Source: Vanilla planifolia
Taxonomy: Eukaryota > Streptophyta > Magnoliopsida > Asparagales > Orchidaceae
Length of the DNA: 64,000 nucleotides
Assembly (NCBI GenBank): GCA_023846275.1
Contig: CM043874.1
Location: 29,237,630-29,301,629 of the forward strand
Reading direction: 5' to 3'
Shown here: piece by piece, positions 23,116 through 36,929 of the stretch
Layout: each line of letters starts with the position of its first letter
How positions within the stretch are numbered: position 1 is the first letter of the stretch
Position numbers and translations under genes: made by a program
The notes under the pieces: model-generated
The model's database searches: none
The model's input: only the letters and a program-made list of their open reading frames with translations
Told to the model about the DNA's origin: nothing

Positions 23116-24190
23116 AGTTTCATCATGTTGTAGCAAATCCAAGACTAATGTTATGTCATGCCTTGTCATAGTTAGCAGTTACAAAATTTAATATCAAGAA
23201 ATTTTGAATATTGTTAATGTCAATTTTGGATTCATAAAAATATATAACAAAAACTTATTTTACCAATAATTTAAAGGTTTGTAGAGTGGAGAGAAAAAGA
23301 AAACTTGGATCTTCAAGGATCGAAATTAATCAAGGTAGAAGATGATGAGAATGAAAGCTAGAGCTTTCCAAAATAAAAAAGAAGGAACTCAGAAAACAAG
23401 CACATGTCTAATCTCTTGAAAACTTTGGGGATTGTTTGCATTTCTTGAACTTCCTTTTTGTAGTTAACAAAGTGAATGATGTAAAATGGCATCATTATTA
23501 ACCCTTATGAAATTATAATGATAATTCTGATAAATGTTCATCTAAAATAAGTGCTTGCTTTTGTTTAAATGATATAATTAGCTATAATTGCTATGCAGGA
23601 GCATGCTCACTATTGACATAACAAAATCATTTATAATTATTAGATGAAGTTTAGTTACTTGAAGAGATTTGGAAGTGTGTAGTAAAAAAAATATAACATC
23701 AAAGGATTGATCTCAAGCATTTATTCTAGAGATGTTAGTCTTGAGAATGTGGGCTTAAGGGTTTTGATTTGATCTTTAACTCTCGAGAGCTTAATCTCAA
23801 GGGTTTATTTTGAGATCTTGCCTTAGTCTTGAGATACTAGTCTGTCATATGCTTGCTTTTCAAACAAATAGCTAAGGTTTGGTAAACAAATAGCTAAGAT
23901 TTTGTAGACAAATGTTTACATCTTTATTTAATCATTGAACTCCTCATAGTATTATTTACATTGTAATGAAGAGTTTTCTAAGACCATTCACAGTAATATG
24001 AATAGTCCAAAAAGTAATATGTAATTTAATAATTAAAAAATGATAACTTATTTTTTATGAGAATTGGCTTCTCATCTTCTTCTTTAAATTTTGTCAAATA
24101 AGGCTAAATCCTTTACCAATTCTATTGATGCGTTCACAAAGCGAGTGAATCCATATTCTTCTAAGTGTGACATTGATTTATTTGTAAGGT
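23115..24190. repeat. family R composite repeat, second copy
   Basis: 23,115-23,930 matches 14,830-15,700 and 23,930-24,190 matches 14,115-14,330. Non-coding. Confidence 0.6.
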
Positions 24191-24870
24191 GTTCTCATTC
24201 CAAGCCCTCAACGGCATATTTTTGTTTCCAAGTAGCATTAGCAAAAGTAAAAGTGGGAAAAATGGTGATGAGATAACAAAGAAAATGAAGAAGAAGAGTT
24301 TTTCTCATTAGGAGAATGAATTTTCAAAAAAGTTTCTTTTCAAAGGGTTCTGAATTTATAAAGATTTGATTTTAAAAATTTAAATTTTTATATATCCTTC
24401 TCATCACTTTATAGAGTGTATTGGATATAATATTTTATTATAAAATAAAAAAATATGATTTTGACAAAAAATAAAAAGTTTACAAATTTTATTCCTAACT
24501 AACCTAATTTACATGTGTGAACTTATGCCAGGCATTGTTCATGTGTATGGGTATTATTCTCATGCTCCAATAGGCCATTCATGCATGCATCAGCCTAGAT
24601 GGCGTGATAAGTTCATCTTCCCTGAGTGCGTAATTATGTGCAGTAAGTGGTCAATAAAGTGCACGTGTGCCCATCCTATGTGATCGCAAGAGCCAATACG
24701 CATTTCATCTTTCTACATCATCACTTAGGCCTATGTGTGTCATGCTTGGTTAGCACACTACACCACTGTTTTGGGCTCCATCATGTGTTATTATTGGTCT
24801 TTCGTGATACGATGATAAGTTTTGTTGTTTTATCTCTTTTCTTAATTTTTCAATAATTTTGGATTCAATG
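24190..24870 (-). repeat. LTR-like repeat, left of copia remnant
   Basis: It resembles 26,690-27,310 in the same order (CTCATCACTTTATA-type segment, GATATAATATTTTATTA, then GGCATTGTTCATG and a T-rich end). The two frame a degraded copia internal region. The first half also equals 14,330-14,740. Ends not defined. Confidence 0.45.
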
Positions 24871-24879
24871 AATCTAGAA

Positions 24880-26640
24880 TTGATTTCTCAATCATGGGTC
24901 CTTTCTTTTTGAGATTTGAGTCTAATAAATTCTTCTTTTTTGAACTAATTCTTTGTGAGATCTTGTTTGATTATCTTCTTTGGGAAGTTAAGACATCTCT
25001 CATGCCCATAAAGTAGTTTTTTAACTTTATTATAAATTATATATATCTTTGGCAAGTGTTTATTAGTACCTTCATTTGATTAACACAAACAACTCCTTTT
25101 GTTAATACTTTTTTATTTTATGTTAGAAGAAAATATTGTCCATCCTTTGTAACTAATATATATATGCTCATTGACAATGGATAGTATTGGTCACACAAAT
25201 AAGAATTTTTTAATATAATTTAAAAGACATCTAGAGATACCACTTCATACATAATCTAATTAATATAATCTTTGGTAATGATAAATTTTACATTGCATTA
25301 TTTTTCAACTCTTATCTTGGAGTCTCTGTGAATCAACTTTATATAATAAAGTATTAGTTGTAGTATAATCTCTAAGTTCACATTTTAATAAGATTTTTTT
25401 TATGTTAAGTTCTTTTTATTTTGAGTATTAGTAATAATAATAATAATTTCTTTCTTTACTTATATTTGGATGGTAAATAGTTTTTCTCTTTGTTTTTCTT
25501 GATGAGAGATGTCTTTTGGGCTCATCATAAAAGTTAAGTTTTTATCAACTTAAAGATGAGTTTAAAGTATCTTTTGAGTCTCTATTATAATAACTATTTT
25601 ATTAACTCTTTTAGAATAATTCAAGATATATTTTTTTAGTATTTTTTGTATGTGTCTTATCTTGTTATAATAATCATAATATTTTTGAATTCTATTAGTA
25701 GTCATTATTATAACATACTTTGTTAAAAAATACTTTTTTTATGACCAATGCTTAGACTTATACTTAGATCTCTTATTATTTTATTCTTTTAGGTTTTTTG
25801 TCGTATTTAGTCTCTTTTTGATAGCCATAATAAGTGCACTAGCTTGCTTTGAAGATTAAATAGAAAAAAGGGATAATTCTATTATAATAAGATAATATAG
25901 ACTTATAATATACTTTGATAATATTTCTATATCTTTAATAGGTATCCTTAAATTCATAACTTATCATCAAAATTTTATAATATATTTCTACAATACTTTT
26001 GTTTGTTAGTTTCATAGATTATGTCACTTTTTTTATCTTTTCTCCATATAAAACATTGGAAAAAATTCTTCTTAGATTAATTTCTTAAATTAACTTTATG
26101 CACTTCTACAACTGTATCAGCTCTTAAGTGAGTATTCTATTATGCAAATACATGACTCATCATTTTTAATCAAGCACGTGCCATTTAATTTGTTAATGAA
26201 TAATCATATAGAAAAAAAATATATCTCTAGTTGCTTTAACTAGTTGTCTAATTTTTTAATATCTACTATATCATCATAAATTAGTCATCAAGTATAACAT
26301 CTACCTTAAAAGGATATTATCGATTCCCATGAGATGAAAGGGTAAGATTGATATCATTCTTATCTTTATATCAAATTATCTTGGGATTAATGCTTAATCT
26401 AAAATTTATTTATTTATCAGTATTTATTTTTAATATATTATCTTTTAGATTTATTATAAAAAGGGATTGAGATTTTAACATCATCTCTATTAATACTTAT
26501 ATTTTTTGGGTTAATAGAGCTACCTATACATTTAGGCTTAATGGTGAAATAGTCAATACAGTGACATTGATTAAAACTTCTTTAATCTCCTTATTCCCTT
26601 AAGTGGCTTACTCTTCAATTACCTTCTTCTTTGCACCTAA
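24880..26640 (-). pseudogene. degraded Ty1/copia gag-protease remnant
   Basis: On the minus strand, 25,695-25,630 reads IQKYYDYYNKIRHIQKILKKY, which has the spacing of a copia CCHC knuckle with three cysteines replaced. At about 25,345-25,225, DSKIRVEK...CNVKFI resembles the segment following the copia protease. A gag-length region extends right to a PBS-like site at about 26,659-26,672. Near 25,000, LLYGHERCLNF may be the pre-integrase motif. Integrase, RT and RNase H are absent. Stops are frequent, so assignment rests on short motifs. Confidence 0.45.
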
Positions 26641-26689
26641 CATTAACATCAAATTGAAGCACTATGATATAAAAAATAATATAATATGT

Positions 26690-27310
26690 ACGAGAGGTGT
26701 TCTCACCTTAAGTCCTTGATAGCATATCTTCTTTTTTTAGTACAACAACATACATGAAAGAGTGGAAAATGGTAAGGAGACAAGAAAGAAAAGAAAGAAG
26801 GATGGCGTTTTTCTCATAAAGAGAATGAATTTCTAAAAAGTTTTCATGCAGGGATTTTGAATTGACAAAATTTTAATTTTTAGAGTTTTAAATTTTCATA
26901 CATTTCTCTCACCTATTTATATAGAGAATTAGATATAATATTTTATTACAAAATTAAAAAAATATGTGAATTTGACCAAAAATATAAAATTTCACAAAAT
27001 CCATGCTCAATTGGCTTGAACCATGCATCAACAGGCCCTTCGTGCACATGTTGACTGTGATGGTGCAGTAGGTCCTCATACCATGTGGGTGTAAGGTGGC
27101 TGACAAGGTGCATGTGTGCTATAAGCATTTGACGTACCTTGTCTTTGTGTAAGCGTGCATACATTTCCACTTGCAAAACCTAGCTAGCATGCTTATAGTG
27201 AGCCACTGTGTGTAGCTCTTGTTGCTTCGTGTTGCAATGATAATTTTCATTTTTTTATCCTCTCCTTTCATTTTTTTCTGCAATTTTTGTTTTTTCTAAT
27301 CAAATTTAAG
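26690..27310 (-). repeat. LTR-like repeat, right of copia remnant
   Basis: Partner of 24,190-24,870. On the minus strand it would be the 5' LTR, ending next to the weak PBS-like sequence at 26,659-26,672. The 76-codon frame at 27,176-26,946 lies inside it and is not a gene. Confidence 0.45.
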
Positions 27311-27479
27311 TGGTTTAATGATTTCTTGATGAATAAAAATGATTCTCTTAAGAGAAGAACAAGGATTTAGAAGTCAAAAAGACTCCATAAAAGAAGTTAA
27401 CAACAATTGAGGTTTCTAAACTAATGCTCTTAGACTTATAGTTAAGGTTTGACAAATAAACATTTGCATCTTGTTTAGT

Positions 27480-27730
27480 CCCTAAATTTTTTATATTTTT
27501 GTTTATACTATAATAAAGAGTCATCTAAAAGCATTCACTGTAATGTGAACCAACAAAAAATAATGTACATTTTAAAGTTTAAAAAATGATAATTTATCTA
27601 CTACAAGAATCAAATTATCATCTTCCTCTTTAAATTGGGTCGAATAGGGCTAAAATCTTTAACAATTATCTTAATTCATAAGGAAAAAGGAGTTAATCCA
27701 TTGATAACTAAGTGTAATTTTGAACCCTTT
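27480..27730. repeat. family R fragment
   Basis: It resembles 23,935-24,190 and 14,115-14,330 (AATAAAGAGTCATCTAAAAGC...TTCACTGTAATGTGAA segment). Truncated on both sides. Confidence 0.5.
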
Positions 27731-29740
27731 AAATGATTGTTTTGTTGTATGTTGTACACATAATTCCTTTCCTTTTTTCCATCATTTCTTGCAATTACAC
27801 ATAGATCATACATTACTTTTAATGGATGTATTTAATATAAAATATGTTATATTATTCCTATTTATTTGTTTTCACACCATTATGATGTTTACCATGGTTA
27901 ATTTCATCATTGAAGCCTCAAATGATCCATTGGATTGAAGTTAATTTGCTTTGATCAAACTACTCAATCCATTTTCACCAAAAGTTTTTGTGTTTAAAGG
28001 ATATCAGATGCTTGAAGCATCAATTTGACCATTTCTCTGATTTCTTTTAAGTCCCCATCAAATGGTTTGATCTTTCTATTAGATTGTTTAATCCTTATTC
28101 GATTCTTATTGGATTATTTGACCTGTGCCTGATAGAGACTTAAGACCATTTTGTCAAAAATTATCAGATCATCCAATATCCTTATTAGACATTTTCATAC
28201 CCATCGAACGATCACCAAACCATTTAGTCCCTTGATTAGAACATTCAATTTTCACATAAAGCTTTAGTTTTCAACATAATTGTGATGCCTTGCTCCTATG
28301 ATCACATGACAACATGACATTCTCTTAATTATTATATTACGTAGTTGGATACAAGCATAGATGTTAGCAATACAAATCATATATACCTCTCCTTTACTTA
28401 TAGTATGCATGCTAAAGGTAATAAGGAAGATGAATAAAGTAAAATAGTACTAACTAAGATTCATCGGATTATAGATACCAACAAAAAAAATAAAAGTTAT
28501 TATATAGTTTTCTATTGGCATGATTATTAATATCACATTTAACACATCCCATAAAAAATGTTTGCATAGCTTTTATTTCATTTTTTGTAACTAATAGGCT
28601 TCTGACTCTACTCCATGTATGTTTTGATGTCCATTTGGTGTACTTTAAACTTTAAGTGCTAAAAATAAGCTAAATTAATCATGTAACATTTAAAAAGGAT
28701 AAATTGGAGTTTTAAAGAGAGGAGAAAAATTATTAATATCAATAGAGGTAAATAAAATTATTAAACAATCATTTTATGATTTTTAATATTTCTTATGATT
28801 TATTAATTTTTCTTTAAAACTCGTACATCAAATAAAAAATGAGTTTGAAATTTGTAAAAGAAGGAAGCATATTTAGAAAATATGGGTAAGATTTGTTTGG
28901 AGCTTAACAATACCAAATTGATAAAAACTTGAGGTGCTTGAATGATAAAGTAAAAGATTAAAGATTTTTTCAAATTTAATAATAATAATTTTATTATATA
29001 ATTGGAATCAAATTGAAAATTAAGATATACATTAAATAGTTTCTAAAAAATTATGAAGCTAAAAAATAATGAAAATAGTGTAAAGAAGTTTTGGTTAAAA
29101 TTATTTTGATAAAAATATAAAGTGTGGTTGTGTTACACTTTTCTTTTAGCTAGCCAAGATATACCATTTCTTTTGATTTTATTATTTAAATACTTGTAAA
29201 TTTAATTGATATAGGACCGTATAATATGATTGATGTAGTAGTGTCCCACACATTATACAAGTGTTCCACTTGGGGGCATACTTCCTTTATTTCGATTGTA
29301 GTCATTCGTTATTTATCACCATATTCCTATTTTATCTTTAATTCATCTATTTAGTTGTATCTATACTTTATTTTGAGTTATTTGGTGGTCATTTGATAGT
29401 TTTTATATTTATAGTTTAAAAATCTAGTTTATACATAGAAAAATTATATAATCATGCCACATGATGATCAAATAGTGTTGATGATGTGACAAGGAGTGCT
29501 AATAGTGAGCAAGATGGACAATAGGGCTCGTGGTAGCTAGAGAATAGGTGGCCTAGCAATGTTGAGTTATCAAGTGATGTTAGGTAATTAGGCGATGGCG
29601 AGCAGCTAATGATAGCAGTGATAAAATGCAGTGGGCGAGAAACTAATGGCGGACGATCTACAATAGTAGGTGAAGCACAAAGAAATTCAAATAACAATAA
29701 CTGACATTGATGATGGCATAACATAGCTACAAAATGTATT
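27730..29740. other. no recognisable gene
   Basis: Non-coding. 27,930-28,260 has loosely repeated phrases around CCATTTGA/CCAATC, as seen in some LTRs, but no defined element. The 133-codon minus-strand frame at 29,853-29,452 overlaps the repeat below and looks like read-through after an integrase stop. Confidence 0.4.
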
Positions 29741-29940
29741 AGGATAAATAGAGCAAAAATAGTGGGAATAACTACAAAGAAAAAATGGAGTGTTATAGTT
29801 GACCCCAATGGTTGAAAAATATGACTCATTGAAGTAAGATTTGGCTTGATCATAGCTTCGACTTCAAATGGGACTGGTATAATGCTAGTAGGTGTGTGCT
29901 TGTGAGCTAAAGTGAGATGCTCTTACATCATCCTCCTTAG
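29740..29940 (-). repeat. direct repeat downstream of gypsy integrase
   Basis: It matches 31,525-31,765, sharing AGAGCAAAAATA, TGGAGTGTTATAGT and the segment around GATGACTNAT. The integrase frame ends at about 29,930 just inside it. It may be the start of the gypsy 3' LTR or flank. Confidence 0.5.
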
Positions 29941-31520
29941 GTAAGAAGGGGCTTAGTTTGACAATATCAAGGTGATGGGTATAGTAGTGCTTTAACAAGT
30001 GAGGTGAAATAGAGAGTAAGTCATCAAAAGCCAAGAGTCCTTAGTCAAGGGTTTACCTTTTCAATGAATTAACTTTTTTTAAGTAAATAATCATTGGTTA
30101 GAATTATCTCATGATCAAAAAAAATTTTTCACATTGTCCTTGCGTACTATGAAAGATAACATAGTGATAGGAATAGGTTCACTCAATATAGGAGAATCAA
30201 GTTCAAATGACTCATTACATATTAGATGTGATATCTTGTATAGAATTAAATATTTGATATTAAAGGTTACACTAATCTGATACTCTTCTAACAAATTTAA
30301 CATGTACACATTAATACCTAGATTTTTAATAATATTTAAAGGTCTGGCTCTACATGTTTGTAATTTCTTGTAAGCTTTAAAAACAAATTATTTTGACTTA
30401 ACTCTAATTATAGCATATTTTATTTCATAAAATTTCTTAACTTTTTTATGAGAATTTACTAGTTTTTTATCTTTTATTACTTAAATTATTTTTTAGATAT
30501 TATTTTTTATAATGAAGAGATATGAGAAGCATAGAAAGAAGTAGTGATAATAGTTTGAAAGTCTACTTGTAGAGGAATAAGATCAATAGTAGACCTAGGC
30601 TTATTATTATGACAAATTTTAAGAAAACTTAGGCCATTGCTATGATTAATAGAATTATTGTATGTAAATTTGGCTCATGATAGTAGTTGATCTCAAAGCT
30701 TAGGTTGTTCTCTTACCAAGTTGTGAAGAAGATTTCTTAAACTGTGATTTACTACTTTCATTGGTCATTCCTTATATGGGTGATAGGCTAAAGAATATTT
30801 TAGCTTTTTCTCTAGTAAATGCCATAAAATCTTCCAAACATAAGTATTAAATCTTACATCTCAATTAGATACTATGGTCATTAGGATACCATGCAATTCA
30901 ACTATGTCATTGAAAAAAAACATTAGCTACATAAGTAGCATTCGAAGTCTTACACAAGGGACAAAATGTGTAATTTAAGAGAAATAATCAGCTAACACAA
31001 AGACAGAGTCATTTCTATATGGATTCTTAGATAATCTAAGTATAAATACCATACTTATGTGCTCTTATGGCTTGTCAAGTACGAGTAATGGAAAGTAAGG
31101 TCCTTGACATACAATTGGAGATTTTATAATTATGTACATAGAACATCAGACTATAATAGATTCAATGTGATGTTTTTTTTAGGTGACTAAAATCTTTTTG
31201 AGATATATCTAAGAGACTTATCTCTCCTAAAATGATAAGATAATCCTTTAGCATGTATTCCTTAAACTAAAAACAATCTCTAACTAATATGAGATACATA
31301 ACTTATTATTCTTATATAAGTATCAATCTTTCATACTAAAATCTTTAGAAATAAGGGTTAATGTTGATTTGATTTCTTGATAAATGAAATCAAAGTTATG
31401 ATAGTCTAGAAATTGATTTTCAATTTGATCAAAATCTAAGACATTTATAGACAAAACCATCAATAAGTGAACACATTGACTAAGTATGAGCAAGTTTAAA
31501 TGAACATGAAACAATGCCAA
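29930..31520 (-). pseudogene. Ty3/gypsy RNase H-integrase pseudogene
   Basis: Read right to left. 31,520-31,330 is the linker after RNase H (SINVLDFDQIENQFLD, FDFIYQEIKS). 31,320-31,200 is the integrase zinc-binding region. 31,080-30,600 is the core: ISMVFILRLSKNPY, NDIVELHGILMTIVSN, YSLAYHPYKE, VVNHSLRNLLHNLV. 30,400-30,115 is the C-terminal domain (KKLQTCRARPLNIIKNLGIN, then the IFNxxxL-type block), and 30,040-29,930 a chromodomain-like tail. In this chromovirus-type family integrase inserts the cDNA. Here the catalytic D, D and E are V, N and K, and stops interrupt the frame, so it is inactive. No gag, protease or RT adjoins it. Confidence 0.75.
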
Positions 31521-31524
31521 TGAT

Positions 31525-31765
31525 GAACAGAGCAAAAATAACGAGTATAATTCTAGAGAAAATATGGAGTGTTATAGTCAACCTCTATGGATGACAAAGA
31601 TGACTAATCAAAATAAGATTTGTCATAGGCACAACTTTGAGTTTGAATAAGATTGATACAACACTAGTGGGTGGTCCCTTATATAAACTTATTGCTTGAA
31701 TCTAAAAATTTTCTATTACCTATGAGCTAAAGTTATGTTCTTAGCAATTTCATCCTACATCAATG
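31525..31765 (-). repeat. second copy of the 29,740 direct repeat
   Basis: It lies immediately upstream of the integrase remnant in the same orientation as 29,740-29,940, so about 1.6 kb of pol is bracketed by the two copies. Confidence 0.5.
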
Positions 31766-31829
31766 ATGGCAAAGGATTTTATGATACATTCAAAAAAGAA
31801 TTTTGAATGACTTGAGATTATTATATATT

Positions 31830-32215
31830 ATGATATTGGGTGATCATACGATATGATCATATGAGAGAAGCAATTGAGATGTAATATGAATAGGTTTTGC
31901 AAGCAAATTTTTGATTGTATAAGTATAACATGATAATCATATATGTATAATAATATCATGAATGTTAAAGGTCAGATGCATCTGATAGGATAAAGAAATT
32001 TTGATGGTACTATATAGTAAGAAAGGAGAATATTGTAAGGTTTCATCGAGCAAGAAATCTAAAAAGTTGTAATAGTTAACTAATGATCATATAAAGACAA
32101 CTTCACTGAAAGAATAGAGGGTCAAACTTAGTAATATCATGATCATATAGGTATGAAATTATGGATTGTACATGTTTGATAAAAAAGAGAAAAAAAATTA
32201 ATTAAGTCTAATGAG
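31830..32215 (+). repeat. 400-bp repeat, left copy
   Basis: It aligns with 43,945-44,355 in the same orientation. Shared landmarks: GAGAGAAGCAATTGAGATG, then CTAATGATCATATAA and GATAAAAA(A)GAGAA. It contains palindromes of the ATCATA/TATGAT type, as in the G1 leader. Confidence 0.65.
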
Positions 32216-33780
32216 TAAGTATTAGGTGAGCATATCGATCATGCACTACAATAGTGAAGCTATATAAGAATGATGAACCTAAGAGCAACTAAGAATATAT
32301 CATAAAAATACAATGATGAAACTAATTAGTTTGTTGGAATTTAAATTACTGAATTCAAGAAAAAAAGGAAGGGAATTGGATGCTTGGAATTTAAATTACT
32401 TGGAATTAGAGGCAAGTTTCTTCAAGTGGGTTTGAGAGGGAAATGAGAGGATTATTGCATGGAATCAATCTTAACCATGAGTTGTAAGGAGGAGTGAATC
32501 TTAACAAAATTCCTTATGATACTTCAATGGAAAGAGTTTTCATTGTTCTAGTATATAAGACTTAATGGGTAGTTTTACCTATAGTTTAGAAACCCTAGCT
32601 AAGACTCCAAGAAAAGAAGCTAAATTAGGACAAGTAGGAGGAGAAGAAGAAAGCTTTCCAATGAGTAAGAGGAGGTTATGATCTTAAGTGTTGAAGGAAG
32701 TGAAGTCAATCCTTAGTGCAATCCTCTACAAGAGTCAAGAGGTAGGATAAACTTCAAGATCAAATATTTAATCTAGATATATGTTATATTAAAACTAAGC
32801 ATTTTGTTAAACTTGCTTGTGTATTTATGTGTGACCATGATCATGAGTTGTTATGTTTGGATTCTTTTTTATAAACCTTAGCCTAAGATCTAATGTTACA
32901 AGTGAGGTATTATGATGCTCATCCTTGTTAAAAGAATTCTTATGATAAGATATTCATTTTCATACATGTTTATTTGAGTTTAGATTCATGGAATCAAATA
33001 TTATGGCTACAATTGAGATATGTTAATGTGAATTTGGTGGTTTATTTTCATGGTCAAGTATAAATCAAAATTAATTAATGATTAATTACATGATTATCTT
33101 GGTTAATGTTATGCTCTTTCCATAACCAAGAGATGAATATTAGGGGTTTGTGGTTGAATGCATGATTTTGTTAAAATCACTTATTGAGTCATCATTTTAT
33201 ATTCAAAAGGCATTTTTTTGTTAGCTCAATCCCTTGAGAATGAAAGATTTTTAATTTAATTTTAGTATGCAATGTAGTGGCTCAATTATTGTTTTCAATA
33301 CATGAATACATGAAATTAAGAATCATCTTTACGTTGTAGAAGGACTATGACTTTGTAACTTTTGATAAGAAAATCCTAAGAACAAAATTGATTGGAAGCA
33401 TGCTCTTTGCCTTTCAATTTTGTGAGGATATTAATCTATGTGAAAGATATTTTGTTGATGAAATCTTCAGACTTTTTTAAAGAATTCTCTACAATGTGTG
33501 ACAATTATGGTTTGGGCATGAGGATCTTGAAATTGCAACTCAAATAATGGAATAATGAGAATCTTTGCATTCACAGATGAAATAATGGTAATGATGTTGA
33601 GAACAAGATATTTTGTGAAATTTAACTTATAATAGAACTTGAATATTAAGAAATAATCTTGAAACCTAGCAAAAGGATTCCTTATGGCTTAGCATTTCCT
33701 CACTTCAATATTTTATTGGGAAACTTACAACATGGCTTGGTTAAGGCATGAGAGGTTTAATTTAGAGTTTGAGTAGACAA
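32215..33780. other. unassigned, possibly LTR/leader DNA
   Basis: Non-coding. 32,330-32,400 contains GGAATTTAAATTACT twice, 49 bp apart. 32,560-32,760 looks like transcribed leader (AAACCCTAGC, purine-rich) but no gene follows directly. Confidence 0.35.
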
Positions 33781-33782
33781 AG

Positions 33783-36700
33783 ATGGCTTCTAAAGCAAGT
33801 TACAATCCTTGGGTTCTAGTTGAGGAAACTAAAAGCGCTCAATTTAGGCTTTGAAAGAAAGCTACGTTAGTTAAGAAGTTTTATATACTTATAAGATTTG
33901 GGTGGGTTTTGGCTTAGTGGGCTAAAGGTTAGGGAGTAATTAAGATTATTAACCATTGTCATGACATTGAGGTGAATTTCAAGGCTATTAAGACTTTATA
34001 AGAAGCTTTTGGGTGAAAATTAAGAAAATTTAATCATGCATCAACAATAGATGGTCAATGGGTGACATAAGATAGGGACAGGTGATAAGTGATAGGTGAC
34101 AGGATGATGGGTAATGAAATACAAACACTAAGAATTCTATAGTGTAGTAGAGGCATCATTGATGATCAAGAAAGTTTGAAAATAATGGCATGGTTCTACC
34201 CTAATTTAGTTCATTAATCAAACATTTTAACAATTTGAATCAATGGCAAGTTTGGGTGAGCTTATCTTCCTTAAGTAATCTTTTGTTAAGGATTTGGGTG
34301 GCCCTAATAATTTTCTCTTAATTAGAATCAATTCAACTTTGATTTTCAAAGGGTAACCAAAACTTATATTCGAGCAAAAGGAAATAGGAAAAATGGAAAT
34401 CATAAGCAAAACATTAGAGAAAATTGGGTTTTATAGTGAAGTTAAGGTTTGATTACTAGATAGTAGGCATGTTTCAATCATATTTGAGAAGAAGGATTTT
34501 CTCCCTTACTAGCTTCATAGATTATGGAATTTGGTTGATTTACAAATGTGAATCTTCAATTAGCACTTGAATTTTCATATCAATACTGAACCATCCCTAG
34601 CTTTGGTATGGGTCTCATTCAAACACTTGTCTATTCATTTGGTTAATAAGGTAGCATTGTACACCAAAATCACAGTACTTGGAAATCCATTAAAGGTTGA
34701 TGCTGTATCACATAACCTAACCTATTCAAGCATGGCCAAAGTTTTTGTGGAAGTTGATTTAGCCAAGGATTTGCCAAAACAAATTAGAATGACATAGAAA
34801 GGAAGTAGCTTGAATGGTTCTAGCATAAGATACAATGTGATAATTTGCCTAATTATTATTCTATTTGCTACAAATAGGGATATTCATCCATTTAATGTAA
34901 ACAAATCAAAAAGAATTTAGATACTTTAGCCCACATGACAATGGCATGTTCTCCAAATATATAGAATGAAAGAGCAAAGTATAATGAGAAACCAAGAAGG
35001 AATCTAACCAGACCATGTACAAAGCTTACAAGCTCCATAGATCATAATGATAAGAAGGATGATTCCCAATACCTAATTTGATGTAGGATGATATATTAAA
35101 ACTATATTTAGTTGATTAATAATTAAAAAATCTTAGAGTGAAGAAATATATCTATAGAAGGGCCTACCTAAGGTGCTATAAGTTTAGAATCTAAAATCCT
35201 AAGATTATCAAGTAAAAACTTTTTTACAAGCTAAAGACTCACATTAATCTTTAAAATGAGGGATCTCAACCTAAAAGAAAAGAGATTTAGCAACCCACAC
35301 CCAAAACATTTATGTTGGTGGTGAAGTGGAAAGGTATAGACATAAGTGAAATTTTTAGAATAATAAACAAAGAAAATCACTTATTCACTTACAAAAACTA
35401 AGGAATTAGATGTGACAATTAGTTTTCTTTAAAGATCAATACATTTCTAGTGATTTGATGCTCTTCTGGATGCTAGATAATGGGTTGAGACCGCTCTTTT
35501 TGGCTCTCTCCCTTACACTTTTTAAGGGCACCACCAAAATCACACTATTAGTATAATCACACATGATACACTCATATCATACAAGCTTGGTCTTAACATT
35601 TTGTTACTTCATTAAAATTGTATTACCTATAATATGATGAGTATTTTTATTTATAGAGATCTCAGGAGTATAATGATACTTTTCTAACCTACGGATACAA
35701 AAAAGGATACTTTAAAATACTAAGTGTCATGTTTTTTTAATTTTAAAAGATATTTTAAGAATTCAAAAAGTTTGCAAAAAATACTTTGAATTTTTGCCAA
35801 AAAAATTCCTTCAAAAGGTAAAAACTTAAGTGGTTTTCAAATAGCCAATGCATTTTAGGAGATAGTCTAGAAAATGACGATACAACAGGCATTATTGGTG
35901 TCGTATGGGTGAAGAGGTGCAGTGAAGCCTCAAGTTTGGTTCTCTAGTCATAGCGGGTTGACAAGTTTGCATAGGTTGAAGACTAGTGCAGGTCGATGAG
36001 GGGTAACAAATTTATGCAAATCGAGTAGATCATCAAGGTTTGATGGGTCAGAGTGAGTCAAGCAGGCTGCATGTCATGGCATGGGTTACCCAAAGGGAAT
36101 GGGTCATGGTGACACAGTGGTGGTGAATGACTATGGCAAATAGTGCCCAACAAAGAAAACATCCCAAAAAGCTTTTAAGTCAAAATTGACCAAAGTTTGC
36201 ATTAAAGAACTACGAGACTATTGTAGGGATGGTATAGACTAATTTTTAAGCTAGAAATATTTGAAAGGCTACTAGTTAATCTTCTAATAACTCAAAATGA
36301 AGTATAGATATAAGTAACTTAGCAAACAAATGGACAAATAAACTAAAATGTGTGATAAACAAAGGGTCAGCACTAATTTGACCCACAATATAAATGATAG
36401 TAGAGACTAATGAGAAATATGTGAGCTAATCTTAATAGTATTTTGAGTCTAAATAGGACTAGTAGGCATCTAGGTAGAACTTTTGTGTGATGTACGAGAT
36501 GTTATTGCATCATAAGTCCTACTTAAGCTGACAAATCTAATAGAAGCAAGGTTTCACAAGTAGATCCAAAAGTTAAAATGAACAAGGTTAAAGGTAAGCC
36601 CATCTTAATTGAAAGTGAGAGGAAAATAACTTCAAATAAAACCTTGGATGATAATGTTGTAGTTAAGGAAGGTTTTAGAAGGGAAAAATAAGGTTTTAGG

Positions 36701-36860
36701 CCCAACTCTAAAGCATCTTTGGAATGTGTTCAAAGAAATTTAGATTTTAAAATGTCAAAAGAATCCAACAATGACTTGTATAAAAGAGCAATTAATTATT
36801 GATTTATATAACCTAATCAAGATGAATTTTCTCTTATGTAGACAAGGAGATCTAAAAGAA
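33783..36860 (+). pseudogene. L1-type LINE ORF1 pseudogene
   Basis: ORF1 of plant L1 LINEs encodes an RNA-binding protein with a DUF4283 domain and CCHC knuckle. At 34,567-34,797 a 76-codon open stretch carries LALVWVSFKHLSIHLVNKVAL, GNPLKVDAVSHNL and VFVEVDLAKDLPKQI, the typical end of DUF4283 in such proteins. The knuckle follows at 34,845-34,890 (LPNYYSICYK), with its first cysteine replaced by Tyr. A basic Lys-rich linker is seen at 36,540-36,700. A start near 33,783 (MASKASYNPWVLVEE) is only a guess. Stops and shifts are numerous, and 34,900-36,500 shows little readable protein. Confidence 0.6.
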
Positions 36861-36929
36861 GAGTAAAGTAGGGTTTGAAATATTAAACTAGCCTTATGGG
36901 GCACATAGAAGTTTAAAGTCATTACAAAT

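Noticed and set aside
29452-29853. 133-codon minus-strand frame with hydrophobic segments
   Set aside because: It sits in the repeat directly after the gypsy integrase stop and its related copy at 31,525-31,765 does not conserve the frame.
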